Origin: Anodontia alba
Lineage: Eukaryota; Mollusca; Bivalvia; Lucinida; Lucinidae
NCBI GenBank assembly: GCA_964016985.1
Contig: OZ024831.1
Location: 82,252,263-82,316,262 of the forward strand
DNA: 64,000 bases
Direction of reading: 5' to 3'
Part shown: piece after piece, positions 10,875-21,720 of the stretch
Numbering within the stretch: the first letter of the stretch is position 1
How the letters are laid out: each line of letters opens with the position of its first letter
Position numbers and translations under genes: made by a program
Notes under the pieces: model-generated
What the model was told of the DNA's origin: nothing
What the model saw: the letters and a program-made list of their open reading frames with translations, nothing else
Database searches by the model: none

Positions 10875-12427
10875 GCAAGAGGGCTTTGATGGCCCTGTAA
10901 TGCTCACCTGAGTATCATAGCACTTTAAGAACCTGACCTAGAACTGATCAAGGCAAACAATCTGACCAAAATTCATGATGATTATATTAACAAGTAAGAC
11001 AATGTAGCATGTCTAATGGATTGTGAAATAGAGGTCAAGGTCAAATATGGATGACTGCACTCAAGAGGCCATGCTAAGATGTATGCGTGTGCTAAGTATC
11101 ACTGGCTGTAGGAGCAATAGTTACTGAGATACTAACCTAAACACAAACACTTCATAAGTGCCAAATACCACTCTGTAGGACCAATAGTTACTGAGAAAGT
11201 GACCTAAACGGAAAAACTTAAGTCACTGGACCGTGAAATATAGGTCATAAGTGCCCCAGTTCCAAACTTCACCTAGAAATCACCAAGACAAACATTTTGA
11301 GTAAGATTCATGATGATCACTTAAAAAATATGACCTCTAGAGTATTAACAAGGTCTTCCTTTGATTAGGCCCGATAACCTAGTTTTTGACACCAAGTGAC
11401 CCCGTTTCGAACCTGACCTAGAAATCTTGATTCAAGACAAACATTTTGAGCGATATTCATGAAGACTCACTATAAAAATGTGACTGTTAGAGTGTTGACA
11501 AGGTTTTCCATTGATTTGGCCCATTGACCTAGTTTTTGACCCAAGTGATCCAGTTTCAAACTTGACCTAGAAATCATCAAGACAAACATTTTGAACAAGA
11601 TTCATGATGACTGCTTCAAAAATGTGACCTCTAGAGTGCTAGCAAGGTCTTCCTTTGATTTGGCCCATTGACCTAGGTTTTGACCCTTAGTGACCCAGTT
11701 TCAAATTTGACCAAGAAATTACCAAGACAAGTATTTTGAGCATGATTCATGATGACCGCTTCAAAAATGTGACTGCTAGAGTGTTAACAAGGTTTTCTTT
11801 TGATCTGGCCTGGTGACCTAGTTTTTGACCCCAAGTGACCCAGTTTTGAATCTGACCTAGAAATCATCACGACAAACATTTTGAACAAGATTCATGATAA
11901 TTGCTTCAAAAAGAGAACCGCTAAAGTGTTAACAAGGTTTTCCTTTGATTTGGCCTGGTGACCTAGTTTTTGACCCCAAGTGCCCCAGTTTCAAACGACC
12001 TAGAAATCATCAAGACAAACACTTTGAGTGATATTCATGATGATTGAAAAATGTTACCTCTGGATTCTGGAGTGTTAACAAGATTTTCCACTGATTTGGC
12101 CTGGTGACCTAGTTTTTGACCCAAGTGACCCAGTTTCAAACCTGACCTACAAATCATCAAGCCAAACATTTTGGGCAATATTCATGATGATTGCTTCAAA
12201 AAATGTGACCTCTAGAGTGTTAATGAGTTTTTCCTTTGATTTGGCCTGGTGACCTAGTTTTTGACCCCAAGTGACCCAGTTTCGAACTTGACTTAGCTTT
12301 CATAGAGGCAAACATTCTGAGCAAGTTTCATTAAGATTAGGTCAAAACTGTGACCTCTAGAGTGTTAACAAACTAATTGTTGACGACAGACGATGGACGA
12401 CGACAGCTTTGGCTCAGGTGAGCTAAT
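10875..12427 (+). mobile_element. Minisatellite-carrying element, GACCTAG type
   Basis: 5' end CAAGAGGGCTTTGATGGCCC then TGCTCACCTGAG; 3' end GGCTCAGGTGAGCTAATAA. About eight tandem units of about 140 bp with GTGACCTAGTTTTTGACCCC, CATCAAGACAAACATTTTGA and GTGACCTCTAGAGTGTTAAC. Same ends as the element at 4313 but an unrelated interior. Noncoding. Confidence 0.78.
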
Positions 12428-13618
12428 AAATGCACACCTTTGAAAACTTTGGTGGCTCAAATATACAAACTGCAGAAAAAAGTTCTAGCCTGACATCACC
12501 AAAATGTTAATGATGTCATACAATGTCATCGAGCACTGCTAAAACAAGACTTTGGGTGTCTTCATTTTTCTTTCATTAGTTCTCTTTGGCTGGACCAGTT
12601 TTAATGAAATTTTCAGAAGATACATGACAATGACTGTGGCATATATCATTAATATTTAGAATGGAATATAAAATAATGTCTGAAATATGTTTTACCAAAA
12701 GGCAAAAATAATGGTCTACAAGTTTTCAGAAATCTGCTCAAATTTCAAATTAATGTATTTCCTAAGTAAATAACTATGTAAAACAATAATGGGACTTTTT
12801 GTGCATATAGAAACAACCCAGCCCATCTATTTATATACTTCCAAAATTTGTATTGCAATTTTCATAACTCAAAATTTCGAAAAAAAAAAAAAAGTTATGC
12901 TTTTGCATACAATTCAGTTGTGATATGTCCAGCTGAACTGAGTCAGAAGAGTAACAGTAGAAGCTAAGCGTACACAAAAGATTCTTTTTACGGAACAGAA
13001 TTATCATTATTGGTAAAGAAATTATCTAAGATGATATTTTCAAAACTGTGATGGTTTTACATACCTTATGCCCGTGATGTCATGTGCTGAAGATGATGAT
13101 TTCACATGTTCATGCAAAATACTCTCAATTGAAAGCCAAAATGTGGTCTCAACAGTTAATGGTATTTATTTTAATATCCCTTATACACTCAACATTCCAT
13201 CTGAGAAGTTTTCAAATTTATTGATCAACCCTCATATATTTAGGACTTCAACAAAACAGGTACTCAGGGTTCTAATTATTTAAGTTGTAAGCATTAATGT
13301 TTTGGTAATATCCATAAATTGTGATATTTACTATTGATACCAGTATATCAATATAAAAAAAAAATTCTCATCAATGACAGCTCTAATGCTATGCTTTGTA
13401 TAATGAATCAAATATGTTTATATTTGAAATATACAAATAAGGGCAATTTTGAAAGGAAACATGGTCCAAACTTTTGTAAGATATGGGTGCAACTACCAAA
13501 GTTTTGGCACCATTAGCAAACACAAGCTGAAAATAATGTATTTTTGGGAACTTTGCAGCAGAGCAGCAAATCTTCTGGGAATAAAAGAACTTCTGAAAAA
13601 ATCTTTCAGGGAACTTGG
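12428..13618. other. No recognised gene
   Basis: About 1.2 kb of AT-rich sequence. The frames at 13068-13283 and 13334-13516 are short with no recognised homology, codon signal or splice pair. Confidence 0.4.
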
Positions 13619-13771
13619 GAACACAGTCTGACCAGTAGTACTTTATATTCCCCAAGGACAAAATTTGGTGACAAGTAACAACTGAAGGTCTATCCTATTT
13701 CTTTCAAATATTAACTACATATAAAATAATAAGGAGAAATATAAAGTAATACTGGTCAGACTGTGTCTCAG
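13619..13771. repeat. O hairpin element
   Basis: Inverted arms CACAGTCTGACCAGTAGTAC (left) and, reverse-complemented, CACAGTCTGACCAGTATTAC (right), about 150 bp overall. A partial arm recurs at 13975-13995 (GGTCTGACCAGAAGTACTTT). Confidence 0.7.
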
Positions 13772-14001
13772 ACCAATGCCAGCTGCAGCCACAGTGCCTA
13801 TAGCCATTCAGAGACAACCATTATAACAACTGAGCCACTACTCTTGCTAAAATACACAATGTGTGTGCTTCAGCAAAATAAAACTGAACCCTATCCAACA
13901 TGTCATTTAGCGAAATCTAGAATTGTTCCATAAAACTCTTTTTTCAAGCATTATGAGTGACTCGAGAGTAGGTCTGACCAGAAGTACTTTATATTTGCCT
14001 C

Positions 14002-14206
14002 TATAGTGAAACCTGTGTAAGAGAGCCACCTTTGAGACTGACTTTAAATAGTGGTAGATGTGAAAAAGGTGTCTGTCTTATAAAGGTACACGTCTTGTAA
14101 TTTTGCTAGCAAAATTACATGACATGTACCTTTGTAAGACAGCCACCTTTCCACATCAACTGCTTGTGTCATTCCCAAAGGTGGCTTTCTTTACAGGTTT
14201 TACATA
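14002..14206. mobile_element. P palindromic MITE (TA type)
   Basis: Ends TATAGTGAAACCTGTGTAAG and, reverse-complemented, TATGTAAAACCTGTAAAGAA, followed by GCCACCTTTG in both. Inner palindrome GGTACACGTCTTGTAATTTT / AAAATTACATGACATGTACC. Confidence 0.75.
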
Positions 14207-14254
14207 CATACTTTTTTCTAGTATGCAAGTCCCAGATCTGACCCTGGTCTGGAG

Positions 14255-14347
14255 TTCTCTGTTGAAATTTGTTTTAATTCCTAAACAATAGGTATGTATA
14301 ACGGTATATAGGTTCTCTGTTGAAATTTGTTTTAATTCCTAAACAAT
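14255..14347 (+). repeat. 35-bp direct duplication
   Basis: TTCTCTGTTGAAATTTGTTT plus 15 more bases occurs at 14255-14289 and again, identical, at 14313-14347. Confidence 0.9.
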
Positions 14348-14747
14348 GCACAAATTTTTATTATTTAGTACATTGCATGCTGGGTAATTTTGCATGCTTT
14401 TTTTTTAGCAAATTTTCAGAATTGTTCAGTCTTCAATCAGATTTTGATTTGCTCAATTATCTCTATATCTCTATTAATCTTTAAAACTGCATAAATCTTT
14501 ACTCTTTCTGCCCCCTGCTAATGTTGACTTTTGTTGTCTGCTGATAACCTTTGCCAACAGATTGGACCCAAATCAGACCCGACAAAATGTCCAGCCTGAT
14601 CTGGTTCCAAACTCTTTGACACTCTGATAGTATTCCTGAAAGAGAGTTTTTTAAAAAGTTAATTTTAAAAACAAATCCACAGATGACAAAAAAGCATGCA
14701 AAATTACCCAGCATGCAATGTACTAAATAATAAAAATTTGTGCATTT
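14343..14747 (-). mobile_element. E-family MITE within a long inverted repeat
   Basis: Arms of about 58 bp at 14343-14400 and 14688-14747 are perfect or nearly perfect inverted copies (TTAGTACATTGCATGCTGGG). Between them 14506-14718 is an E element in reverse (GTTGTCTGCTGATAACC, GACACTCTGATAGTATTCC). The extra arm suggests a second E end joined in inverted orientation. Confidence 0.75.
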
Positions 14748-14824
14748 TTACCATAATACATACCGGTAATAGAAATGTTATGGCTTGGATGGCTCAAGAT
14801 AAGAGAAACAACCAGGCAGATATT

Positions 14825-14938
14825 TTTATTTCTTTATCAAAAAATATGTTGTGGTACTCATTAGAAGTGCCTCCATGAGACTCTTCTGATAAGTATTGAC
14901 AACAACATGATTTCTTGGAGAAATAAGAAAAATATCAA
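14825..14938. mobile_element. F palindromic MITE
   Basis: Core-1 arms ATATGTTGTGGTACTCATTA and GAGAAATAAGAAAAATATCA; pairing is eroded on the right. Confidence 0.65.
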
Positions 14939-14997
14939 TAACTTATGCCTGAAAAAGTATCTTGTCTAGATCAATGGCTTACATTTTAAATAGGTTT

Positions 14998-15200
14998 GTT
15001 TGTGTTAAGGTTTTATGGCCCAGTCAACCCAATGGGGTCATGTCAAGTGCGGTCAGATTATCTATATAACCACACGTTTACTGGGCAGACTTACATGTAG
15101 TCCTCTAAGCGGTTAACCAGTATTGTGCACATTCTTTTGCCAGAAACTGACAACTGCCCTTCTTGTATCAGCGGAAGGGAGAGAATGACTGTAGTATGTT
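14998..15200 (-). mobile_element. tRNA-derived SINE, 5'-truncated
   Basis: Tail (TTTGTGTTAAGGTTTTATGG) and body of the family on the minus strand; the tRNA head is missing. Followed at 15205-15265 by the left end of a C MITE (TTTACCACTCTCTTGGCTAA). Confidence 0.8.
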
Positions 15201-15938
15201 AGTGTTTACCACTCTCTTGGCTAATTCAGCAGAAGACAAATTTTCTTATTTTTTGCAGAAAATACCCTTTATCTATAGTTGTTCATAAAATTTCAGGTTG
15301 AAAATTGACTAAGTCCAAACAACCAAATAAGTGAGAAAAAGAAATGAAAGTTCGTATAAAAAATCATATGCATATCTTCAATCCATGTAGAAGATGACTG
15401 CAAAGTTTCAAAACAATCAATGCAAAGCTGTAGGAGGAGTTCATTTCACAGTGTACCCACTGTCTGTAGTTGACCATCGCTTTTCAGGCTAAAATTTGAC
15501 TAAGTCTGAACAGATGAAAAAGTGTGAAAAAAAAATCATTGAAAGATTTTACAAAAACAAAAAATATAGCAACCATCTGCAAAGTTTCGAAACTATCAGT
15601 GCAAAGCTGTAAGATGAGTTGACTTCACAAAGTACCCACTGTTTATACAATATAATCGCATTATAGCCAAAAAACAACTACCGTATTCAACCCAATTACC
15701 ACACATATACCTTTTACAAAAAGGTATGTTGTTGGTACTCATCTGAATTGCCTCAACAAGTTGAGGCAATTCAAATGAGGACCAACAACATATGCTTTTA
15801 TAAAGAAAGTCAGAACAATATTTCGTAAGTATCATTAAAAACACCCCTCATGAATCTGCTGATCTTACTTTAAAGGATATCCGTATTAGGAGAATATTTT
15901 ACTAGAAGTATTTCTAGCTATTTTGAAAAAAAAAAACC

Positions 15939-16323
15939 TTAACCCTTATCTTGCCTTTCGCGACAATAGTCGCGTTGGGGGGGTCTGTCAACTCAAAAGC
16001 CTGTCATACTTACAATATACCACATGCAACCATTCAGAGCAAGTGTTCCTATACAGGAGTGAACCTACTTTCATACAAACACGCCACTTTTCATTAGATA
16101 GTCAGGTGCTGGATTTTACCCACACTAAAAAAGACCGAGAATACCAAATTTCAAGCTGCCATTAATTTCAGCACTCACTTCAACAAATTGATCAGGCTTT
16201 TCTGGAAAAAAAGCCCATAACACCTGAATCATTTCCAGTGAGGAAGAAGTAGGAATAACAGTAGAACCTATGTATGTCACTCGTTTCATTTGCAATAGTA
16301 CACAGTAGGCGCTGGGCTCTTGT

Positions 16324-16356
<33 letters not shown>

Positions 16357-16571
16357 TGTCTTAAACGGTTCCCGGTTTACACATGACTGTCACGTGACTT
16401 TCTAGTCACGTGACCATCCTTTCTCCGGTAAAATGGCCACCTAGGATCGGCAAATTATACGTGAAAATTTCATGAAAATCGAGGTAAAATTCAGGGGGTA
16501 ATGACTTCTCAAGTAGAGGTACCCCCTCTTACAGGCCTGATTCATTTTATTTCCGGCAAGAGAAGGGTTAA
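15939..16571 (+). mobile_element. Q element (TTAA type, 633 bp) with two GTCACGTGAC sites
   Basis: TTAA-bounded with ends TTAACCCTTATCTTGCC and GGCAAGAGAAGGGTTAA. Inside are CGCGACAATAGTCGCG, a 28-T run (16326-16353) and paired GTCACGTGAC motifs. The only copy in the window. No transposase frame. TTAA ends suggest piggyBac-type mobilisation (inference). Confidence 0.8.
16389..16414. promoter_or_regulatory. Paired GTCACGTGAC palindromes (CLEAR/E-box type)
   Basis: Two perfect GTCACGTGAC decamers at 16389-16398 and 16405-16414, start points 16 bp apart. In animals this decamer is the CLEAR/M-box form bound by MITF/TFE and USF factors. They lie inside a transposable element about 1.2 kb from the tau-repeat stop codon, so a role is speculative. 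Confidence 0.5.
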
Positions 16572-17216
16572 GTGCACAGTGCTGTAATTAGGGCAAATAC
16601 AGTATGTAAACAAAGCTGAAAAAGTAAGAAAAAAATAATCAGAAAAGTATAGAAAAACCATATTCACATCTTAACTCCATGTTTCAAAACAATTTGTGAA
16701 AAGATGTATAAGAGTTGATTTTACAAAGTACCCACTGCCTATACAATATTATAGCACTTTGATGAAAAACATGACAAAGTTAACAAAACGGAAAAAAAAT
16801 AATAAGACAAGTATAAAAACCAAATGCACAGCTTCACTTCATGCAGAAAATATATACAAAGTTTCAAAACAATTGGTGCAAAAGTGTAAGTGGAGTTGAG
16901 TCCACAAAGTTCCCACTACCTATATAATATAACAGCATTTTGGTAAAAAAAGTTAACAAAGCCAAAAAAATGAGAAAAAATTATTAGACAAGCATCAAAA
17001 AACCATATGCACATCTTCACTCCATATACAAGTCATCTCCAGAGTTTCAAAATAATTGGTGCAAAGGTGCAAGAGGATTGATTTCACAAACTACACACTA
17101 CAAAGCATCACAGAATTTCTGCACTATAGGATGACGGAATTTCAGAATTTTGGAGAGGGCACATCCAGTATAGCTCAGCTTTTTCAAAGCGGGGCTATAA
17201 GAAAAATATTTCAATA

Positions 17217-17567
17217 CAGTAGAACCTGGATAGCTCGAACACAGATGGCTCGTTTACCATGGCTAACTCAAAATTGTTTTTGAGTCCCAAGGAACTTTTT
17301 CCAAGAGAACAAATATTTGGGGAAATTTTGTCAATTTATCATGAAATTGTATGTTGAGTGTATTCATTAGAATCGCCTCATCAAGGCAATGCTAATGAGT
17401 ACACTCAACATACAATTATTATATAGAAGATCAAAAAGATTTCCCTTAATTATTCACCATTTGCTTCCTGACCTAGCGCCAGGATTAACCCTCAATGGCT
17501 TGAACTACCCATATCTCGAACAAATTTTCATGGCCGCAAAGAGGTTCGAGCCATCGAATTTCGACTG
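17217..17567 (+). mobile_element. H-family MITE
   Basis: TA-flanked (17215-17216, 17568-17569), 351 bp. Ends CAGTAGAACCTGGATAGCTC and, reverse-complemented, CAGTCGAAATTCGATGGCTC, resembling pogo/Tigger ends. Core-1 hairpin at the centre (TGTATGTTGAGTGTATTCAT). It ends 83 bp before the tau-repeat stop codon. Confidence 0.85.
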
Positions 17568-17649
17568 TATATCGTTGACTGATAATTTTACCCTAAGTGC
17601 TAAGCATGTACATAATGTAACACCTACCTGATGAAATATTAAAATGTGA

Positions 17650-18987
17650 TTAAGGCACTGTTTGAGCAGTATGAGCAGAATTTCTAGAAAAAGCACGAGT
17701 TGGAGTTCTTCCAAATTCATATTGCGGCCACATCACAGCATCTTTTGGCCAGAACATCCGCATTCGCTCATTGCTGTGTGTTGGTTGGTAATTTGCATTT
17801 TCCATTGAGCCTACCCGTGGTGAGACAGTTCGCCTGTAGTCAGGTAGAGGAGTAGACATTATTGGTTTATTCCCAGGACTTGGCTTGTATGATGCATTTT
17901 CTAATGATCCAACTTTTGAGGAGGCATTCCAGTTTGGATTATCATTGAAGATTTTCACATTGCCTCCGCCAGGTTTATGTGAGGCCATATCCAATGAGCC
18001 AACTTTAGGACTAGCATCCCATTTCAAATTCTGATTCACTATTTGAACATTTCCACGTGAGGGGGTGTAATGAGCATTTTCTAGTGAGCCTATCTTCGAA
18101 TTAGCTTCCCATCTAGTCGGATTTGAAGAAATCTTAACCTGTCCACCTCCTGCTTTATGGTGAGCATTTTCTAATGAACCAATTCTAGCACCTGTATCCC
18201 AGTTCAGTTTTGTATCAACTATTGCCACATTACTAGAAGGAGGCTGATAATCCTTGTTTTCTAGAGAACCAACTTTTGAAGCTGCCTGCCATCTTGTTGG
18301 TTCATGTACAATTTTCTTTGTTGGAGCTCTTGGTGTATGGCTCACATTATCCAGGGAGCCTACTTTTGGTTTTGTGTCCCAGTTTAAATTCTCATTTATA
18401 ATCTGTACATCCCCACCTCCAGGTACATATCCTCTATTGTCAGCAGCAACCCTTGGTCTAGCTCTTTGTCCAAAGTCTAACTTCTCAGAAACAATTTGCT
18501 TATTACTTGCAAGAGGTTTATGATGAACATTGTCAAGAGATCCGACTTTTGAACTAGCCAACCAGTCTACTCGTCTATTTACGATAGTAACATTACCTCC
18601 ACCACGTTGGTAATCCTTATTTTCTAATGAACCAACTTTTGGGGCTCCAGAAATCTTTTCATTTTCAACTCTAGCATAAGGTCGCCCATATGGGTCATAT
18701 TCTAAATACCTGAATCCTTTATACTTTTCTGGTGCTCTGTACGGTAGTAGCCTTACTTTCTTTCCATCTCTCCCACCATATAAACTCCTGGGACGTGCCA
18801 ATTCCATATGCTCTTTATCCAGGGATCCAATTTTTGCCTCTGTCCTCCACTGCAGCCTTTCATGGGGGATTTCTTTGTTTCCTAAAGCTGGCATGTAATG
18901 GACATTCTCCAAGGAGTTCACTTTTGGCCCACTTTCCCAATGAAAGTCAGGGGCTGCTGGTAAATCAGCAAATCTCTTAATTGGCAT
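17650..18987 (-). CDS. Tau/MAP-family protein with 12 microtubule-binding repeats (single open block)
   Basis: Predicted microtubule-binding protein of the tau/MAP2/MAP4 family, 445 aa. Repeats with the core K-V/I-G-S-L-D/E-N start near residues 21, 51, 116, 146, 177, 207, 237, 267, 297, 327, 357 and 390. From 207 to 357 the spacing is exactly 30 residues. Four repeats keep the family's glycine triplet (residues 129-131, 189-192, 279-282, 339-342); the others have PLAS, PRAP, PPSS, PSRG or PSPG instead. Eight intact KXGS motifs match sites phosphorylated by MARK/PAR-1 kinases in known family members. Most inter-repeat links carry a Trp where vertebrate tau has Leu or Phe. Residues 67-115 are a basic/Tyr-rich insert and 410-445 a non-repeat tail. 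The ATG at 18987 has A at -3 and an in-frame TGA four codons upstream, so it is taken as the start. Tau-family proteins usually have 3-5 repeats, so 12 is unusual. Not decided: own gene, or terminal exon of a larger minus-strand gene. Confidence 0.88.
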   Translation of the reverse strand: MPIKRFADLPAAPDFHWESGPKVNSLENVHYMPALGNKEIPHERLQWRTEAKIGSLDKEHMELARPRSLYGGRDGKKVRLLPYRAPEKYKGFRYLEYDPYGRPYARVENEKISGAPKVGSLENKDYQRGGGNVTIVNRRVDWLASSKVGSLDNVHHKPLASNKQIVSEKLDFGQRARPRVAADNRGYVPGGGDVQIINENLNWDTKPKVGSLDNVSHTPRAPTKKIVHEPTRWQAASKVGSLENKDYQPPSSNVAIVDTKLNWDTGARIGSLENAHHKAGGGQVKISSNPTRWEANSKIGSLENAHYTPSRGNVQIVNQNLKWDASPKVGSLDMASHKPGGGNVKIFNDNPNWNASSKVGSLENASYKPSPGNKPIMSTPLPDYRRTVSPRVGSMENANYQPTHSNERMRMFWPKDAVMWPQYEFGRTPTRAFSRNSAHTAQTVP

Positions 18988-19529
18988 GCTGACTATTCAA
19001 TCAAATACTATTACTCAATATTTGAAAGTTCCTCGGCAATACAAGAAAAGAAAGTCTGACTTAGCAACCAATCTGCATTTTAATAAGAACAGATCATGTT
19101 TGTTTTTTTTTATTCTTGGATATTGTCACAACTGGGTCACTTGGTTTAATCATGTATCTATTTGATTCATTCGTTAATCAATGCCTAACAAAAGCACAGG
19201 TGTCTGTTACAGAACTTTAAACACTACCATCACAAATTTCATAGACCTGTATTCAAAAACAATGTAAGAAATAAAGTACACAAGCCTTTGCAGTCTTCAG
19301 CTTAAAAATTATAGTATTGTGCACGCCAGTATTCAACCTTACACAAGAACTCCTTATAGCATTTTTCAGTTCATTATGTCTATACATTGCCATCTACAGC
19401 TGTTGTCATTACACAAATCATAGAATGTTTTGTTATTCCACAACTTTCACTCACCATGTACTCTCAATATGAAAATGCTACCATTAAAAATCTTTTGTAT
19501 TAATAACACTGTTTTTATGTTACAGTTTA
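18988..19529. other. Upstream flank of the 12-repeat tau-like ORF
   Basis: No repeat recognised. It would hold the 5' UTR, promoter or preceding intron of the minus-strand ORF. No TATA box or convincing acceptor was identified. Confidence 0.4.
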
Positions 19530-19735
19530 TTAACCTTTACCACTCTTTGCTAATTCAGCAGACGACAAATTGACAATATTTTCCTTATTTTTCCCAGATA
19601 ACAGGATTTGACATTTCATGTACATTTCTCCACTTGGGCAATTTGCATGAAATGTGAAAACCTGCTTTCCATAAAAAAATAAAAATATTTCAAATGTCAC
19701 CTACTGAAAATTTTACCTAGAGTGCTAAGCGTTAA
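19530..19735 (+). mobile_element. C-family MITE
   Basis: TTAA-bounded. Ends TTAACCTTTACCACTC and GAGTGCTAAGCGTTAA; core-3 arms around CTCCACTTGGGCAATTTGCA. Confidence 0.88.
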
Positions 19736-19984
19736 TCATCCAAAGATGCAAAACAAAGAGTTTGCTGGGCTTTGAGAATTTTAGTTGCTTGAAGCACACA
19801 GCTGGTGAGAGAAAAGTTGACAATATGTTACTATTCACTGTCCAAGAAACTCAAGTATTTAAACTTGGATTTGCATCAAGCAAAAATGTGCCTTCAAGCA
19901 TGCGCGAAATGTGCGGATTCACAATATCCTACAAGTCAGTCTCATCTGCACATTTGCTCTCCATTGATACATTCTACAGTGTCA

Positions 19985-20055
19985 AATGATTCTGCTAGCA
20001 GACAGCAAAGGCCCTGATCAGACTGCTCAGATGCACAGACTGATCTGGGCATTTG
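19985..20055. repeat. K hairpin
   Basis: AGCAAAGGCCCTGATCAGAC / CTGATCTGGGCATTTGCT pair across about 55 bp. Same type as 55361-55430 and related to core 2. Confidence 0.6.
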
Positions 20056-20372
20056 CTATCCCCATATGCCCAAAAAACGTTTTCACATGACATAGCCCAC
20101 TTCTTGATGTTTATTAATGTTTATCCTGTTCGTCTCTATCAAAATCTCATTCAACCCGAGTTTGATAATTGAGACCAACCAATGAAGTTTATCAATAAAC
20201 TGTTTGATTTGTAACCAGACAGTTCTACGTCACTTTCACCTGTATATATTCAATTATCCATCTAATCAAACCTTTCAATAGAATCAAGCTAATTCCTTCA
20301 TAGAAAATCAAATAACTTCTATATTCATAGTAAGTCTTCTTTTTTACATATCTATATATACTTAATTATACT

Positions 20373-20585
20373 TTAAAGCTTAGCACTCTGGGTAAAATTT
20401 CAGCAGATGACATTTTAAAATATTTTTCCTGATCTTTCCCAGGAAACAGGGTGTGACATTTCATGCAAATTGTCTCCAATGGAGACAATTTGCATGTAAT
20501 GTCAAATCCTCTTTTCTGGAAAAAAGTACAAAAATATCATCAAACTGTCGTCAGCTGAATTAGCCGAGAGAGTGGTAAAGGTTAA
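20373..20585 (-). mobile_element. C-family MITE
   Basis: TTAA-bounded, 213 bp. Complete core-3 hairpin with GCAAATTGTCTCCAATGGAG then ACAATTTGCATG. Confidence 0.88.
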
Positions 20586-21317
20586 TTATACTTTTAAGCT
20601 GCCCATCAGACTGATTTTATTCACTATTAAACTGATGATATTTTCAATTTGGTCGGTTTCCAAGAGTCAAATTTATTACCTTTTCAATGGTTCCTCTGCA
20701 CAGAGGTTAGACTGTCATGCTTTGGTAACCCTTGTTCCTCAAGACCTCAAAACCCTTCAGGAATATCTTTTTTCACTTCCCACAAACAATAGAAGGTTCT
20801 CCATAAACTGTAACTAGGCAGAGGTGTAATTTCAAACCTATTAATACTGCCATTTAAATTTATCCACCCTTTACAATCAGAGATATTCACAAAACGCTAC
20901 AAAATAAAACTACACCGGTTTATCTTCACTGATGAATACATGTAACTTAGTTTTTGACTTGAAATGTGCCAAATATTCAAAATAGCAACACCATAATTTA
21001 TTTTCACCTTCCAACATATATTTTTTAGTACTAAATATTCCACAATTTCCATATACTATATAACATTAATATAAGTACTATTATACACTTGTTAAAAAGA
21101 TCAATAGGAGATATTGTTATTTCTATTGTTACAGGTTTTAACAAGCCAAAAAGCATGTAATACCTTTAAATCATAATATCGGACTTGTGAAATATTTTTC
21201 TATTTGATAGATCAAAACTAATTGTCTATGTGTTGACACATGCTTGTAGTAGTAGTTATGTACAGAACAACATACAAATACGAAGTTCCAGACAGGAAGG
21301 GATATCAGGTAAATATA
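20586..21317. other. No recognised gene or repeat
   Basis: AT-rich sequence; the 81-codon frame at 20572-20817 overlaps a MITE end and is not credible. Confidence 0.4.
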
Positions 21318-21432
21318 TTTTTCTTATTTCTCCACAAAAATGTATATTGTAGGTACTCATTAGAAGCACCTCATTGAGGTGCTTCTCAAGAGTATCACAA
21401 TGCATGTTTTCATTGAGAAATAAGAAAAAACA
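21318..21432. mobile_element. F palindromic MITE
   Basis: Arms TTCTTATTTCTCCACAAAAA and GAGAAATAAGAAAAAACATC around GAAGCACCTCATTGAGGTGC. Confidence 0.8.
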
Positions 21433-21720
21433 TCAACACTTTTTGATAAAAAACAAAAACAAAAGAACAACAACAACAAAAAAAAACAACAACAAAAAAC
21501 AACATTATTTAGGGTTATGCAAATATGCCATAAATATTATTCTCATTGTGGGTCATTTCATATAAGTGTTCATCTCCAATTTTCAATAAAATATCACAGA
21601 ATTTATGGTTAAAAAAATGACCAATATTTTCACAAAATACAAAACAACATGAAAATAATCATTAAAATTAATTAGCAGTGCCCTGGGAATAAAATAAATT
21701 GACTTAAATCCACAAACCTA

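Larger units (their letters stand above)
15681..16602 (+). mobile_element. G-family MITE carrying a nested element
   Basis: TA-flanked (15679-15680, 16603-16604). Left end CCGTATTCAACCCAATTACC; right end reverse-complemented CTGTATTTGCCCTAATTACA. Core-1 hairpin at 15722-15795 (TTGTTGGTACTCATCTGAAT). The Q element at 15939-16571 sits near its right end. Without Q the length is about 290 bp. Confidence 0.82.
15270..17210 (+). repeat. Tandem array of about 175-bp units, interrupted
   Basis: Units contain GCAAAGTTTC or AAAGTTTCAAAACAATTGGT, GTGTAAGTGGAGTTGA and CAAAGTACCCACTG. Two units precede and about three follow the G element at 15681-16602. Noncoding. Confidence 0.8.
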
